Shown here: one piece after another, positions 7,427-14,766 of the stretch
Layout of the letters: each line of letters opens with the position of its first letter
How positions within the stretch are numbered: position 1 is the first letter of the stretch
Assembly: GCA_964549765.1 (NCBI GenBank)
Contig: CAZJWR010000069.1
Coordinates: 1-17,767 of the forward strand
Reading direction: 5' to 3'
Origin: CAZJWR01 sp964549765
GTDB lineage: Bacteria; Zixibacteria; MSB-5A5; GN15; JAAZOE01
DNA length: 17,767 bases
Notes under the pieces: model-generated
What the model was told of the DNA's origin: nothing
The model's database searches: none
The model's input: only the letters and a program-made list of their open reading frames with translations
Made by a program: the position numbers and the translations under genes

Positions 7427-8716
7427 ATGAACGACGATCGCTATCACAAGGCGCTTGATTTCATATATAACCGCCAGCATTTCGGTATCAAGCTGGGATT
7501 GGGCAATATCACCCGCCTGGCCGAATGGCTGGGCAATCCGGAAAAGAGTTATCGCTGCGTTCATGTGGCAGGCACGAACGGCAAAGGATCGACGGCCAGC
7601 TTTATGGCGGCGATCTTGCAGGCCGCGGGATGGAAGGTCGGTCTCACGACCTCGCCGCACCTGGCCGACTACCGCGAACGGATTCGGGTGGATGGAAAGA
7701 AAATACCGCGCGAGGCAATCGCGGAATTTGTCGAACAGCACAAGAAGATCATCGTCCGTTCGGAGGCGACGTTTTTCGAGGTCACGACCGCTCTGGCGTT
7801 CTGGTATTTCGCCCGGCAGAAGGTCGACTGGGGGGTGCTGGAAACCGGTCTCGGCGGACGCCTGGATGCGACCAATATCGTGACGCCCGAGGTGTCGATC
7901 ATCACCAACATTTCGTTCGAGCATACCAATCTGCTGGGCCGGACGATCTACAAAATCGCGGGCGAAAAAGGCGGCATCATCAAGCCGGGCGTTCCGGTCG
8001 TGACCGGAGTTATCAACAACGGCAATGATGCCGCGCGGCGGTTCAAGGAAATCTGCGCCGAAAAACAGTCGCCCATTTTCTTTCATCAGCCCGGCGGGTT
8101 CAACCGGATTTCCCGAAACGGGCAGGATTCGCTCTATATCAAAACCGGCGTCTATGCCGGCTTGAAAGCGACGCCGTCCCTGCTGGGACGGCACCAAATC
8201 GAAAACGGCTACTTGGCGGCGCGAGCCGCCTCCGTGCTCAGGTCGAGGGGCCATCGTATTTCGAAAGAAGCGGTCAGGATTGGACTGAGCGGTAATTTCT
8301 GGCCGGGACGATTCATGATCGTGCGGGAGAAGCCGACGGTTATTATCGACGTGGCGCATAATCGGGAAGGGTTCGCGATGTTAATCGAGACCCTGAAACG
8401 GCATTACCCGGGGCGGAAATTCGATTTTCTGATTTCGATGGTGGAAAAGAAGAAGGGGCCGGAATGTTTTCGTATGATCGCGCCGCTGGCCCGGACGATT
8501 TCGACTGCGCCGCTTCAGACGGCCCGCGCCGACGATCCCTACTACCTGATTTCCCGGCTGCGGTCGGGGAAAACGCCCGTTCGGATTTATCCCGGCGCCA
8601 TGGCCGCCTGCAAAGACCTTTTGGAAAATAGCTCGCGATCCGATATATTGATTATAACCGGTTCCCATTTTTTAATGGGTGAAATAGCGGCTTTGATCAA
8701 GCGAGGGGGGTTTTGA
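7427..8716 (+). CDS. folC: Folylpolyglutamate synthase / dihydrofolate synthase
   Basis: FolC is a Mur-ligase-fold enzyme that adds glutamate to dihydropteroate or to reduced folates with ATP, in the cytoplasm. The 429-residue protein shows P-loop AGTNGKGST (48-56), TTSPHLADYRERIRVDG (74-90), ETGLGGRLDATN (139-150), the NISFEHTNLLG segment, and EKGGIIKPG (180-188) with Lys181 at the position carbamylated in the family. The C-terminal domain has IIDVAHNREG (306-315) and ITGSHFLMGE near the end. The start ATG has no strong binding site, 15 nt after accD. It overlaps the next gene by 4 nt (TTGA). I cannot tell from the sequence whether it has one or both activities. Confidence 0.95.
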   Translation: MNDDRYHKALDFIYNRQHFGIKLGLGNITRLAEWLGNPEKSYRCVHVAGTNGKGSTASFMAAILQAAGWKVGLTTSPHLADYRERIRVDGKKIPREAIAEFVEQHKKIIVRSEATFFEVTTALAFWYFARQKVDWGVLETGLGGRLDATNIVTPEVSIITNISFEHTNLLGRTIYKIAGEKGGIIKPGVPVVTGVINNGNDAARRFKEICAEKQSPIFFHQPGGFNRISRNGQDSLYIKTGVYAGLKATPSLLGRHQIENGYLAARAASVLRSRGHRISKEAVRIGLSGNFWPGRFMIVREKPTVIIDVAHNREGFAMLIETLKRHYPGRKFDFLISMVEKKKGPECFRMIAPLARTISTAPLQTARADDPYYLISRLRSGKTPVRIYPGAMAACKDLLENSSRSDILIITGSHFLMGEIAALIKRGGF

Positions 8717-10068
8717 AAGATAAGGATGCTTCCAAAGAGCGGTCACAGCGGGCCATCGAACTGCTCGGGTCGGCCATCGACGTCAAGATCAGCGAACTGA
8801 CAGAAAGCAATCGTCAGCTCAAACGCAAAATTTTTGATCTCTATACGATTTTTGAACTCAGCCGCAATCTGAACGCCGTCCTCAACTATAACACGCTGGT
8901 CGATTCGTTTTTGCTGACGTCACTGGGCCAGGTCGGCGCCTCATGTGCGGCGCTCTACCTGCCGCAGGGCAGCCAGGCGACCGTTTTCACGCTGGCTATG
9001 TCAAAAGGGATACCGCACGAAGAGGAAGCCCGGGCTGAGGTTCCCATCAATGGGCGCATGGCGATATACCTCAAAGCCGTCGCCAAGCCGGTAACAGTGG
9101 CAGATTTGTCCGAGCGGTTTTCCGATTCTCCGCGATTCACTTTCCTGACCATTTTCCGCAACGGGTTGATGATCCCGTTGATCATCCAAGCCCAATTACG
9201 GGGGTTGCTGGCGCTGGGGCGGAAAGTGTCCGGGGGCGGATTCGGTATCGACGATATCGAGTTTCTGTCGATTCTGGCCAATCAATTCGCCGTGGCGTTG
9301 GAAAACGCCCGCCTGTATGAGTCCGAACGGAACGCCCTCCAGGAGCTTCGTAAAGCCCAGAAACAGCTCGTGCTCGCCGAACGGCACGCGGCCGTCGGCG
9401 AGCTGTCGGCCAAGATCGCCCATGAGATCAATAATCCGTTGAGCATCATTTCCAATTATCTTTTGCTCTGTCAGCGGAATCTCGAAGATTCCACCAAGGT
9501 CGGCGAACATCTTGACGTGGCTCGCGAGGAGTTGACCCGTATCGCGGGGATCGTCCGGCAATTGCTCGATTTTCATCGTCCGCAAAAGACCAAGAAAGCC
9601 GCGGTCGATCTGCCCGGGCTGATCGGCGACGTTCTGGCGCTTATGGAATGGCAGCTGGACGAACGAAAAATCAAGGTCGTACGCGAATTCGCTGCCGACC
9701 TGCCACCGGTCTTTGCTTCGCAGGAGATGCTCAAGCAGGTGTTTCTCAATTTGGTGATCAATGCCCGGGATGCCATGCCCGACGGGGGAACGCTTAAAAT
9801 ATCGGCATCGGCGCGCGAAGACGAACTCAGGATCAAAGTTGCCGATACCGGCCCCGGCATCCCCGACGAATATCTGCCCCGGATATTCGAGCCGTTTTTT
9901 ACCACCAAGGAGGGATCGACCGGAACCGGGCTGGGATTGTCGGTTTGTTTCGGCATTATCAGGGAGCACGGCGGTCGAATTATAGCCGGCAACGATGTGG
10001 GCGGCGGGGCGGTCTTCGAAATCTCGCTGCCGATTGCCAACGACACCATGAATGACCTGAGGGCGTGA
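8713..10068 (+). CDS. Soluble GAF-domain sensor histidine kinase
   Basis: The 451-residue protein has no membrane span, so it senses a cytoplasmic signal. A short N-terminal coiled coil (20-45) leads to a GAF domain (about 50-200), a second coiled coil (200-225), then a NtrB-class kinase core: HAAVGELSAKIAHEINNPLS with His237, N-box LNLVINARDAMPDGG (345-359), G1 ADTGPGIP (377-384), F-box FEPFFTTKEG and G2 GTGLGLS (404-410). It starts with TTG inside the folC stop (TTGA), preceded by a G-rich site (GAGGGGGG, 8703-8710). It ends in a one-base TGATG overlap with another kinase and is followed by a sigma-54 activator, which together look like one signalling module. The ligand is not predictable. 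Confidence 0.9.
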   Translation: MKDKDASKERSQRAIELLGSAIDVKISELTESNRQLKRKIFDLYTIFELSRNLNAVLNYNTLVDSFLLTSLGQVGASCAALYLPQGSQATVFTLAMSKGIPHEEEARAEVPINGRMAIYLKAVAKPVTVADLSERFSDSPRFTFLTIFRNGLMIPLIIQAQLRGLLALGRKVSGGGFGIDDIEFLSILANQFAVALENARLYESERNALQELRKAQKQLVLAERHAAVGELSAKIAHEINNPLSIISNYLLLCQRNLEDSTKVGEHLDVAREELTRIAGIVRQLLDFHRPQKTKKAAVDLPGLIGDVLALMEWQLDERKIKVVREFAADLPPVFASQEMLKQVFLNLVINARDAMPDGGTLKISASAREDELRIKVADTGPGIPDEYLPRIFEPFFTTKEGSTGTGLGLSVCFGIIREHGGRIIAGNDVGGGAVFEISLPIANDTMNDLRA

Positions 10069-12188
10069 TGGAAGAGAGTATCCGACCGGAAAACGTGGCG
10101 GAGATGACCCGGGGCGTCAAAGAGCGAATCCTCGTCATCGACGACGAAAAACGGATGTGCGACTCGCTCGAACAACTGCTGGTCGGTTCCGGATTCGACG
10201 TCGTCACTTTCGAGGACAGCCGGCGGGCCGCGGAGGAAATCAAAACCGGCCGGTTCGATCTTATCATCTCCGATATCAAAATGCCGGGCATGACCGGCCT
10301 GGATTTGTTGCGGATGGCGCGGCAAGTCGATCCCCAGGCGCTTGTCATACTCCTGACGGCCTACGGTTCATTGGAGACGGCGCTGGAGGCGATCAACCAG
10401 GGGGCATACGATTATCTGCTCAAGCCGATCGAGTTTCAGCAACTGGAGCTGGTGATAAAGCGCGGGCTGGAACGGCGGCGATTGGGCCGGGCCAAAACGT
10501 TCTTGCTCTCGGAACTCCAGGAGAAAAACAAGGAGCTCCGTGATCGCCTGGAGGAAATCAACGCCCTGTATGAGGCCGGTAAGTCACTGGTATCGACCAT
10601 TGAATTGGACGAACTGCTTTCGACCATCATCCGCCTGGCAGCATCGGTGCTTCACGCCAAGATCGGTTCCATTATGCTCATCGACGAGAGCAATACGCAC
10701 CTGACCATCGCCGCCGCCATCGGCCTCGACGAGGAAATCATCCGCACCACCCGCCTGCCGATCGGGTCGTCCATTTCCGGTTACGTTGCGAAAACCAAGG
10801 AGCCGCTATTTGTCGGCAACGTAGAAGACGATCCCCGGTTCAAGCGTGAAAACCGCGAAGAGCGGTACGGGCCGGCATCGCTGCTCTCGGCCCCCCTGAC
10901 GGTGAAAGACAAGGTTATCGGCGTGATCAATATCGCGCACAAGACATCCGGGGACGAATTCGGCGAACATGACCTCAAGCTCCTGACCATGTTCGCGGCT
11001 CAGGCCGCCATGGCCATCGACAACGCCGCCACATTCCTGCAGCTCAAACGCCGGGTGGATGAACTGTCCACGCTGCAGGAGATCAACGATGCCATGTCGC
11101 GGGCGGGGTCGGTGCAAAATTTGCAGGAAATAATCTTCTGGGGGATTCGCAACCTGATGCCGGCGGAGCTTTCGCTGTGGTTTCGGTGGAGCAAATCTCA
11201 GAATACGCTGATTTACGTCGGCGGCGCCGGCCATCATAAAATCACGCTTGACCTCAACATCCAAGCCGAACCCGACCATATCGAGACGCCCGAAGCGGTC
11301 AGGGAATTGATCCTCGAACACCTGCCGCCGCAGGAAGAATCCGGCATTCCGACCGGGAGTTTTCTGACCTATTTTATCAGCGGCGAATCGGGGCTGGCCT
11401 ATGTGTTCTGCCTTGCGGCGTCGGGTGAAGACAGTTTTTCGCCCGAGGACGCAAAAATCGCCGGACTGATCGCGAGTCAGGCGACGTCGATGTATGAGCG
11501 CGAACGGGCCATTCTTAACGCCACCCGGCTGCTGACGATGGGCAATATGATTTCCGAGATTTCCCACGATATGCGTAAGCCGCTGACCAATATCCGGGGC
11601 GGTCTTCAGATCATGCGTTCCCGATGGCCGGAACTGGCTGATCAGTCCGATTTTTTCAAAATGGCCGAAGAGGAGGTTCATCGGCTCAACGATCTTGTCC
11701 GCGAACTGGTCGATTTTTCCAATCCCAATAAATACCAGACGGAACGGATCAATATCGGCGAAATCATCGAGCGCGTCACCAAACTGGTCGGCCGCGATAT
11801 CGAGAAAAAGGAGATCATGTCGAAAATAGAAGTGGAGGAGGAACTTCCCGAAATTTTCGTTAATAAAAATCAGGTCATGGAGATGCTGTTGAACCTTCTC
11901 ATCAACGCCATCGATGCCACCGATTCGGGCGGTACGATTTCACTCCGGGCGCGCCGCCACGATTTCGAATTTCGCAAGATGATCTGTCTCCAGGTGGCTG
12001 ATACCGGATGCGGCATCGATGAGAAAGACCGGGCCGTGATTTTCGACCGCTATTTCACGACCAAGGAAACCGGTACGGGATTGGGGCTGGCGGTAGTGGA
12101 ACGGATCGTCTCAGCGCATGGCGGGAAGATCGAGGTCGAAAGCGAAAAAGGGCAGGGAACGACCTTCAGCATCTACCTGCCTCGATAA
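10068..12188 (+). CDS. Receiver-GAF-GAF hybrid sensor histidine kinase
   Basis: The protein has 706 residues from ATG 10068, or 707 if the GTG at 10065 is used. GAGGG (10059-10063) is better spaced for the ATG. The domains are: receiver at about 18-135 (acidic pair Asp25-Asp26, phospho-acceptor Asp69 in ISDIKMPG, Lys119); coiled coil 140-170; a clear GAF (about 170-320) with GSSISGYVAKTKEPL; a second, weaker GAF-like region (about 335-480); then HisKA with SHDMRKPLTN (His500) and a full HATPase with NLLINAIDATDSGG, ADTGCGID and GTGLGLAV. It is soluble. Having an N-terminal receiver lets it be an output of the preceding kinase as well as a sensor itself. The next gene, 108 nt away, is the likely phosphorylation target. 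Confidence 0.9.
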   Translation: MEESIRPENVAEMTRGVKERILVIDDEKRMCDSLEQLLVGSGFDVVTFEDSRRAAEEIKTGRFDLIISDIKMPGMTGLDLLRMARQVDPQALVILLTAYGSLETALEAINQGAYDYLLKPIEFQQLELVIKRGLERRRLGRAKTFLLSELQEKNKELRDRLEEINALYEAGKSLVSTIELDELLSTIIRLAASVLHAKIGSIMLIDESNTHLTIAAAIGLDEEIIRTTRLPIGSSISGYVAKTKEPLFVGNVEDDPRFKRENREERYGPASLLSAPLTVKDKVIGVINIAHKTSGDEFGEHDLKLLTMFAAQAAMAIDNAATFLQLKRRVDELSTLQEINDAMSRAGSVQNLQEIIFWGIRNLMPAELSLWFRWSKSQNTLIYVGGAGHHKITLDLNIQAEPDHIETPEAVRELILEHLPPQEESGIPTGSFLTYFISGESGLAYVFCLAASGEDSFSPEDAKIAGLIASQATSMYERERAILNATRLLTMGNMISEISHDMRKPLTNIRGGLQIMRSRWPELADQSDFFKMAEEEVHRLNDLVRELVDFSNPNKYQTERINIGEIIERVTKLVGRDIEKKEIMSKIEVEEELPEIFVNKNQVMEMLLNLLINAIDATDSGGTISLRARRHDFEFRKMICLQVADTGCGIDEKDRAVIFDRYFTTKETGTGLGLAVVERIVSAHGGKIEVESEKGQGTTFSIYLPR

Positions 12189-12194
12189 GATATC

Positions 12195-12215
12195 ATGCAA
12201 AGAATTGCATTTTTT
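12195..12215 (+). terminator. Possible weak intrinsic terminator after the kinase gene
   Basis: ATGCAA-AGAA-TTGCAT (12195-12210) is a perfect 6-bp hairpin that runs straight into a T-run (12210-12215), seven nucleotides past the stop codon. The stem is AT-rich and therefore weak, so it may attenuate and not stop readthrough into the next gene. Confidence 0.45.
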
Positions 12216-12239
12216 ATGACATAATTTCACCCACTTCCC

Positions 12240-12268
12240 TTGATTTTTCCGTATTTTTGACGATTAAT
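12240..12268 (+). promoter_or_regulatory. Candidate sigma-70 promoter for the sigma-54 activator
   Basis: TTGATT (12240-12245) and ATTAAT (12263-12268) are 17 nt apart within an AT-rich spacer that follows the hairpin. The match to consensus is partial (-35 4/6, -10 weak). A separate promoter here is plausible because the spacer of 108 nt is the longest break in the plus-strand run since serS. Confidence 0.25.
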
Positions 12269-12296
12269 AGCGTAAGATGTCGGTTTTTTTAGCTAA

Positions 12297-13715
12297 ATGA
12301 AGCAGGAACGTGTGAAAATACTGGTCGTCGACGATGACCCCAAGGTGGCCTGGATACTCTCGGAAGGTCTGTCGGGCGCGTTCGATTTTGTCGCCGCGCG
12401 CAACGGCACCGAAGCCCTGCAGATGGTCACCACCGAGAAACCCAACCTCGTGCTTCTCGATATCAAGATGCCCGATATGTCGGGTATCGATGTCCTCAAG
12501 AAAATGAACAAAGCCGATGTTCGTCCCGAGGTCATCATGCTGTCCGGCCACGACGATACCCATTACGTCGTCGAATCGATTCAGAACGGGGCGGCCGAAT
12601 TCATCAAAAAGCCGTTCGATGTCAAAGAAGTCGAAATCCACATCAACAGCATCTTGGAACGCAGCCGGCTCAAGCGCGAGGTTACCAATCTCAAGACCGA
12701 ATTACGGGCCAGATCGCAGTACGACGCGTTTATCGGCGATTCGTACAAGATCATGCAGGTCAAGAATCTCGTCGAGCAGGTGGCCGGATCGGAACTGACG
12801 GTGCTGATTCGCGGCGAATCGGGCACCGGCAAGGAAATCGTCGCCCGGATGATTCACAATATCTCGCATCGAAACGAGGAATCGTTCACTAAGGTCAATT
12901 GCGCCGCGATCCCGCGCGATTTGCTGGAGGCGGAATTATTCGGCTATGAGAAAGGGGCGTTTACCGGCGCCCATAAGACCAAGCCGGGCCGGTTCGAAGT
13001 GGCCAACAAGGGGACGATGTTCCTCGATGAGATCGGCGACATGCCCCTGGAGCTTCAGTCCAAACTCCTGCAGGTGCTGGAACAGCAGGAATTCGTCCGT
13101 GTCGGGGGCATCAATACCATTCATGTCGACGTCCGGATCATATGCGCCACCAATCGCAACTTGGAAGACGCCATCGGCAAAGCCCGATTTCGCGACGACC
13201 TTTTCTATCGCCTGAATGAAATCACAATCGTCCTGCCGCCGTTGCGCGAGCGGTGCGAAGATATCCCGCTCCTGGTGAACCATTTTATGGACAAGTACAA
13301 TAAACTCTACCAGCGCGAGGCGGCTCCGCTCAGCCAGGGGGCCCTCGATCAGTTGGGCGAGGCGCCGTGGCCGGGGAACGTCAGGCAACTGGAGAATCTT
13401 ATAAAGCAGGTCGTCGTTCGTGGTGACGAGAGTATCATCGCCGACCTTCTGGTCAGCCAATCCCTGCCACCGGGAAGCACGCCCGCCCGGCAGCAATCGG
13501 CCGGGGCGCCGGCATCCCCGGGAACGCCGTTTCAGAAATCCTATTCGTTGAAAAAGCGGGTTGCCGATGCCGTCTCCCGCGAAGAAAAATCGCTGATTTC
13601 AGAAGTGTTGACCCGGACCAACTGGAATCGCCGCAAGGCCGCCGAGATCCTTGGCATAAGCTATCGTTCTCTTTTATATAAGATCAAAGATTACAACCTG
13701 AACGATATTCGATAA
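12297..13715 (+). CDS. NtrC-family sigma-54-dependent response regulator
   Basis: This activator remodels sigma-54 RNA polymerase at distant promoters when phosphorylated. Its 472 residues contain a receiver (Asp12-14, phospho-acceptor Asp55 in LLDIKMPD, Lys105), then AAA+ with Walker A GESGTGKE (173-180), the sigma-54-contacting GAFTGA loop (220-225), Walker B FLDE (242-245), arginine fingers near 299-305 (FRDDLFYR) and WPGNVRQLENL. A Pro/Ala/Ser-rich linker (391-412) leads to a Fis-type helix-turn-helix, NRRKAAEILGISYRSLLYKI (444-463). ATG 12297 has no ribosome binding site, while GTG 12312 is preceded by AGGA (12304-12307) and would give a receiver that starts MKILVVDDD, so it may be the true start. 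The cognate kinase is probably one of the two just upstream. Confidence 0.95.
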   Translation: MKQERVKILVVDDDPKVAWILSEGLSGAFDFVAARNGTEALQMVTTEKPNLVLLDIKMPDMSGIDVLKKMNKADVRPEVIMLSGHDDTHYVVESIQNGAAEFIKKPFDVKEVEIHINSILERSRLKREVTNLKTELRARSQYDAFIGDSYKIMQVKNLVEQVAGSELTVLIRGESGTGKEIVARMIHNISHRNEESFTKVNCAAIPRDLLEAELFGYEKGAFTGAHKTKPGRFEVANKGTMFLDEIGDMPLELQSKLLQVLEQQEFVRVGGINTIHVDVRIICATNRNLEDAIGKARFRDDLFYRLNEITIVLPPLRERCEDIPLLVNHFMDKYNKLYQREAAPLSQGALDQLGEAPWPGNVRQLENLIKQVVVRGDESIIADLLVSQSLPPGSTPARQQSAGAPASPGTPFQKSYSLKKRVADAVSREEKSLISEVLTRTNWNRRKAAEILGISYRSLLYKIKDYNLNDIR

Positions 13716-13782
13716 CCCATCCTTCGATTCACCGGTTCAAGATCTCCTCATGTGTGGGAAATCTTTACACTTTCTTCCGAAT

Positions 13783-13806
13783 TAGGGAAGTTTGGAGTAT
13801 TCCCTA
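13783..13806. promoter_or_regulatory. Inverted repeat, candidate enhancer site of the activator
   Basis: TAGGGAA (13783-13789) and TTCCCTA (13800-13806) are perfect 7-bp arms around a 10-bp spacer, so the half-sites are 17 bp centre to centre. It is centred about 205 bp upstream of the predicted sigma-54 transcript start, a normal place for an NtrC-type upstream activating sequence. There is no T-tract on either strand, so a terminator is less likely. Binding by the adjacent regulator is inference. Confidence 0.4.
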
Positions 13807-13973
13807 TGTAAACTATTGCCGGAATTTCTCCGAAAATGTGCGAATTATCGATGGGACGAACGAATTAATGGATATCATCGACCATTATTTGAATTGTTCG
13901 GAATTTATAAGGTATTAATTTGCAGTTGATTAGAAATATGTTTCGAGAAAGTGGTTTCGATATAGGCATTTCT

Positions 13974-13989
13974 TGGAATGGTAATTGCT
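13974..13989 (+). promoter_or_regulatory. Sigma-54 (RpoN) promoter
   Basis: The sequence TGGAATGGTAATTGCT matches the sigma-54 consensus TGGCACG-N4-TTGCW at 10 of 12 defined positions. It has the invariant GG (13975-13976) and GC (13987-13988) exactly 10 nt apart. The predicted transcript start is about 14000. It lies 258 nt downstream of a gene for a sigma-54 activator and about 80-100 nt upstream of the small GGDEF-like gene, which makes the call much stronger than the motif alone. Confidence 0.75.
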
Positions 13990-13999
13990 AACATAATAT

Positions 14000-14014
14000 G
14001 GGGATTTTGTCCCC
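14000..14014 (+). other. Short stem-loop at predicted 5' end of transcript
   Basis: GGGGA (14000-14004) pairs with TCCCC (14010-14014) around a 5-nt loop TTTTG. It begins exactly where the sigma-54 transcript is predicted to begin, so the mRNA would carry a 5'-terminal hairpin, a feature known to protect transcripts from 5'-dependent decay. The protective role is inferred. Confidence 0.4.
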
Positions 14015-14059
14015 GAGAAGAGCACAAGAACATGGTATAGGATTATGATACGTTCCAAC

Positions 14060-14067
14060 AGGAGGAA
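14060..14067 (+). promoter_or_regulatory. Ribosome binding site that decides the start
   Basis: AGGAGGAA is the best Shine-Dalgarno match in this part of the window. It lies inside the longer reading frame that starts at ATG 14045 and 10 nt before ATG 14078, which favours 14078 as the start. The spacing is somewhat long. Confidence 0.5.
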
Positions 14068-14077
14068 GCAACAAGGC

Positions 14078-14515
14078 ATGGAGGCCGACAAACTCACTCA
14101 ATTTCGAGAAATGGCCCTCCTGGAACTCAAGAGGGCCGAACGCTATCGTAATTTCCTGTCCTTATTGGTACTGAATTTATCCGAATTCCTTTCTACGGCG
14201 GGGCGCCGTAAGATTAGCTCACAGGAAGACGCCGATGAGTTCATGAGGACAGTGATCGACCGCATTAAGCGTGGCGCCCGTGAAACCGATATGATCTCGG
14301 GCATGAATAACCGTAATTTGGTCATGTTGTTACCGGAAACGGACCGGGTGGGGGCGCGGGTTGCCGGGGAGAGGTTTCAGAAGCTGGTTACGGAGTTTCT
14401 TTCCGATTTTCTGGACTCCGATTTTGCATTCGAAATTCCGGTTGAGATAACCTCATTTCCCGATCAGTCCAGTCGCAAGGGGTTTCGCAGTCGTATCCGG
14501 AGGCTGTTCGATTAA
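14078..14515 (+). CDS. Small protein with degenerate GGDEF-like fold
   Basis: This 145-residue protein is basic at its C-terminus and has no signal peptide or membrane span. It follows the layout of a diguanylate cyclase (GGDEF) domain: LELKRAERYRNFLSLLVLNL (15-34) at the entry helix and strand 1, ARETDMISGMNNRNLVMLLPETD (67-89) across the active-site hairpin, and GARVAGERFQKLV (92-104) as the following helix. Where GGDEF should stand, before VMLLP, the sequence is NNRNL, so the catalytic signature is gone and no cyclase activity is expected. It probably acts by binding a partner or nucleotide. A frame extending to ATG 14045 adds 11 residues, but the AGGAGG site supports 14078. The gene sits alone behind a sigma-54 promoter. 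The fold assignment is from sequence pattern only. Confidence 0.7.
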   Translation: MEADKLTQFREMALLELKRAERYRNFLSLLVLNLSEFLSTAGRRKISSQEDADEFMRTVIDRIKRGARETDMISGMNNRNLVMLLPETDRVGARVAGERFQKLVTEFLSDFLDSDFAFEIPVEITSFPDQSSRKGFRSRIRRLFD

Positions 14516-14578
14516 ATTGAGAGAAGTCCCGGCGGCGGTGAAATAAATGACTTGTCCAAGACGCCGTCGACGCGTCGG

Positions 14579-14600
14579 CGGCGCCCGGTGATTGGCGCCG
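14579..14600. terminator. Possible terminator hairpin after the GGDEF-like gene
   Basis: CGGCGCC (14579-14585) pairs perfectly with GGCGCCG (14594-14600) around an 8-nt loop. It is 64 nt past the stop codon, in the spacer between two convergent genes, and is followed by an AT-rich stretch but no clean T-run. It is preceded by a GC-rich palindrome, CGACGCGTCG, at 14568-14577. Confidence 0.35.
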
Positions 14601-14720
14601 TTCCGGAGCGAATAAATATATTTGCTTTGTAATATTCATGTTCGCGGAACCGACAGTCCGGCCGCCGGTAGCTACTTGCCTTTCAATAAATTAACCCGCT
14701 TAACCCAAAACGCTATGCAA

Positions 14721-14739
14721 CTGTCCATTCTCTGGACAG
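14721..14739 (-). terminator. Perfect hairpin downstream of the glycosyltransferase gene
   Basis: CTGTCCA (14721-14727) and TGGACAG (14733-14739) form a 7-bp stem with a 5-nt loop. Read on the minus strand it lies 27 nt after the stop codon of the membrane glycosyltransferase and is followed only by TTGCATAGCGTTTT, a poor U-tract. It is a likely 3'-end stem-loop; termination strength is uncertain. Confidence 0.4.
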
Positions 14740-14766
14740 ATGGTTATGGTGAGCGCCGCGGACGGT

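Larger units (their letters stand above)
13716..14077. other. Regulatory spacer between activator and GGDEF-like gene
   Basis: This AT-rich 362-nt stretch has no credible gene. From left to right it holds a 24-bp inverted repeat (13783-13806) flanked by TTTACA (13764-13769) and TGTAAA (13807-13812), several TTCGGAATTT/CGAATTA-like words, a sigma-54 promoter (13974-13989), a short stem-loop at the predicted transcript start, and an AGGAGG ribosome site. The layout (upstream site, about 170-200 bp gap, GG-N10-GC promoter) is that of an NtrC-type controlled promoter. Confidence 0.6.

Noticed and set aside
7301..8359. 352-residue minus-strand frame
   Set aside because: It is the antisense shadow of folC and accD, whose motifs are complete on the plus strand; the antisense protein resembles nothing.
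10806..11681. 291-residue minus-strand frame
   Set aside because: Antisense shadow of the receiver-GAF kinase gene; His- and Arg-rich composition typical of shadow frames in GC-rich DNA.
14640..14700. Cyclic-di-GMP (GEMM) riboswitch suggested by GGTAGCTAC near the GGDEF-like gene
   Set aside because: The conserved GCAAAGCC segment and the two-helix layout are missing, and the position is downstream of, not ahead of, the gene on that strand.
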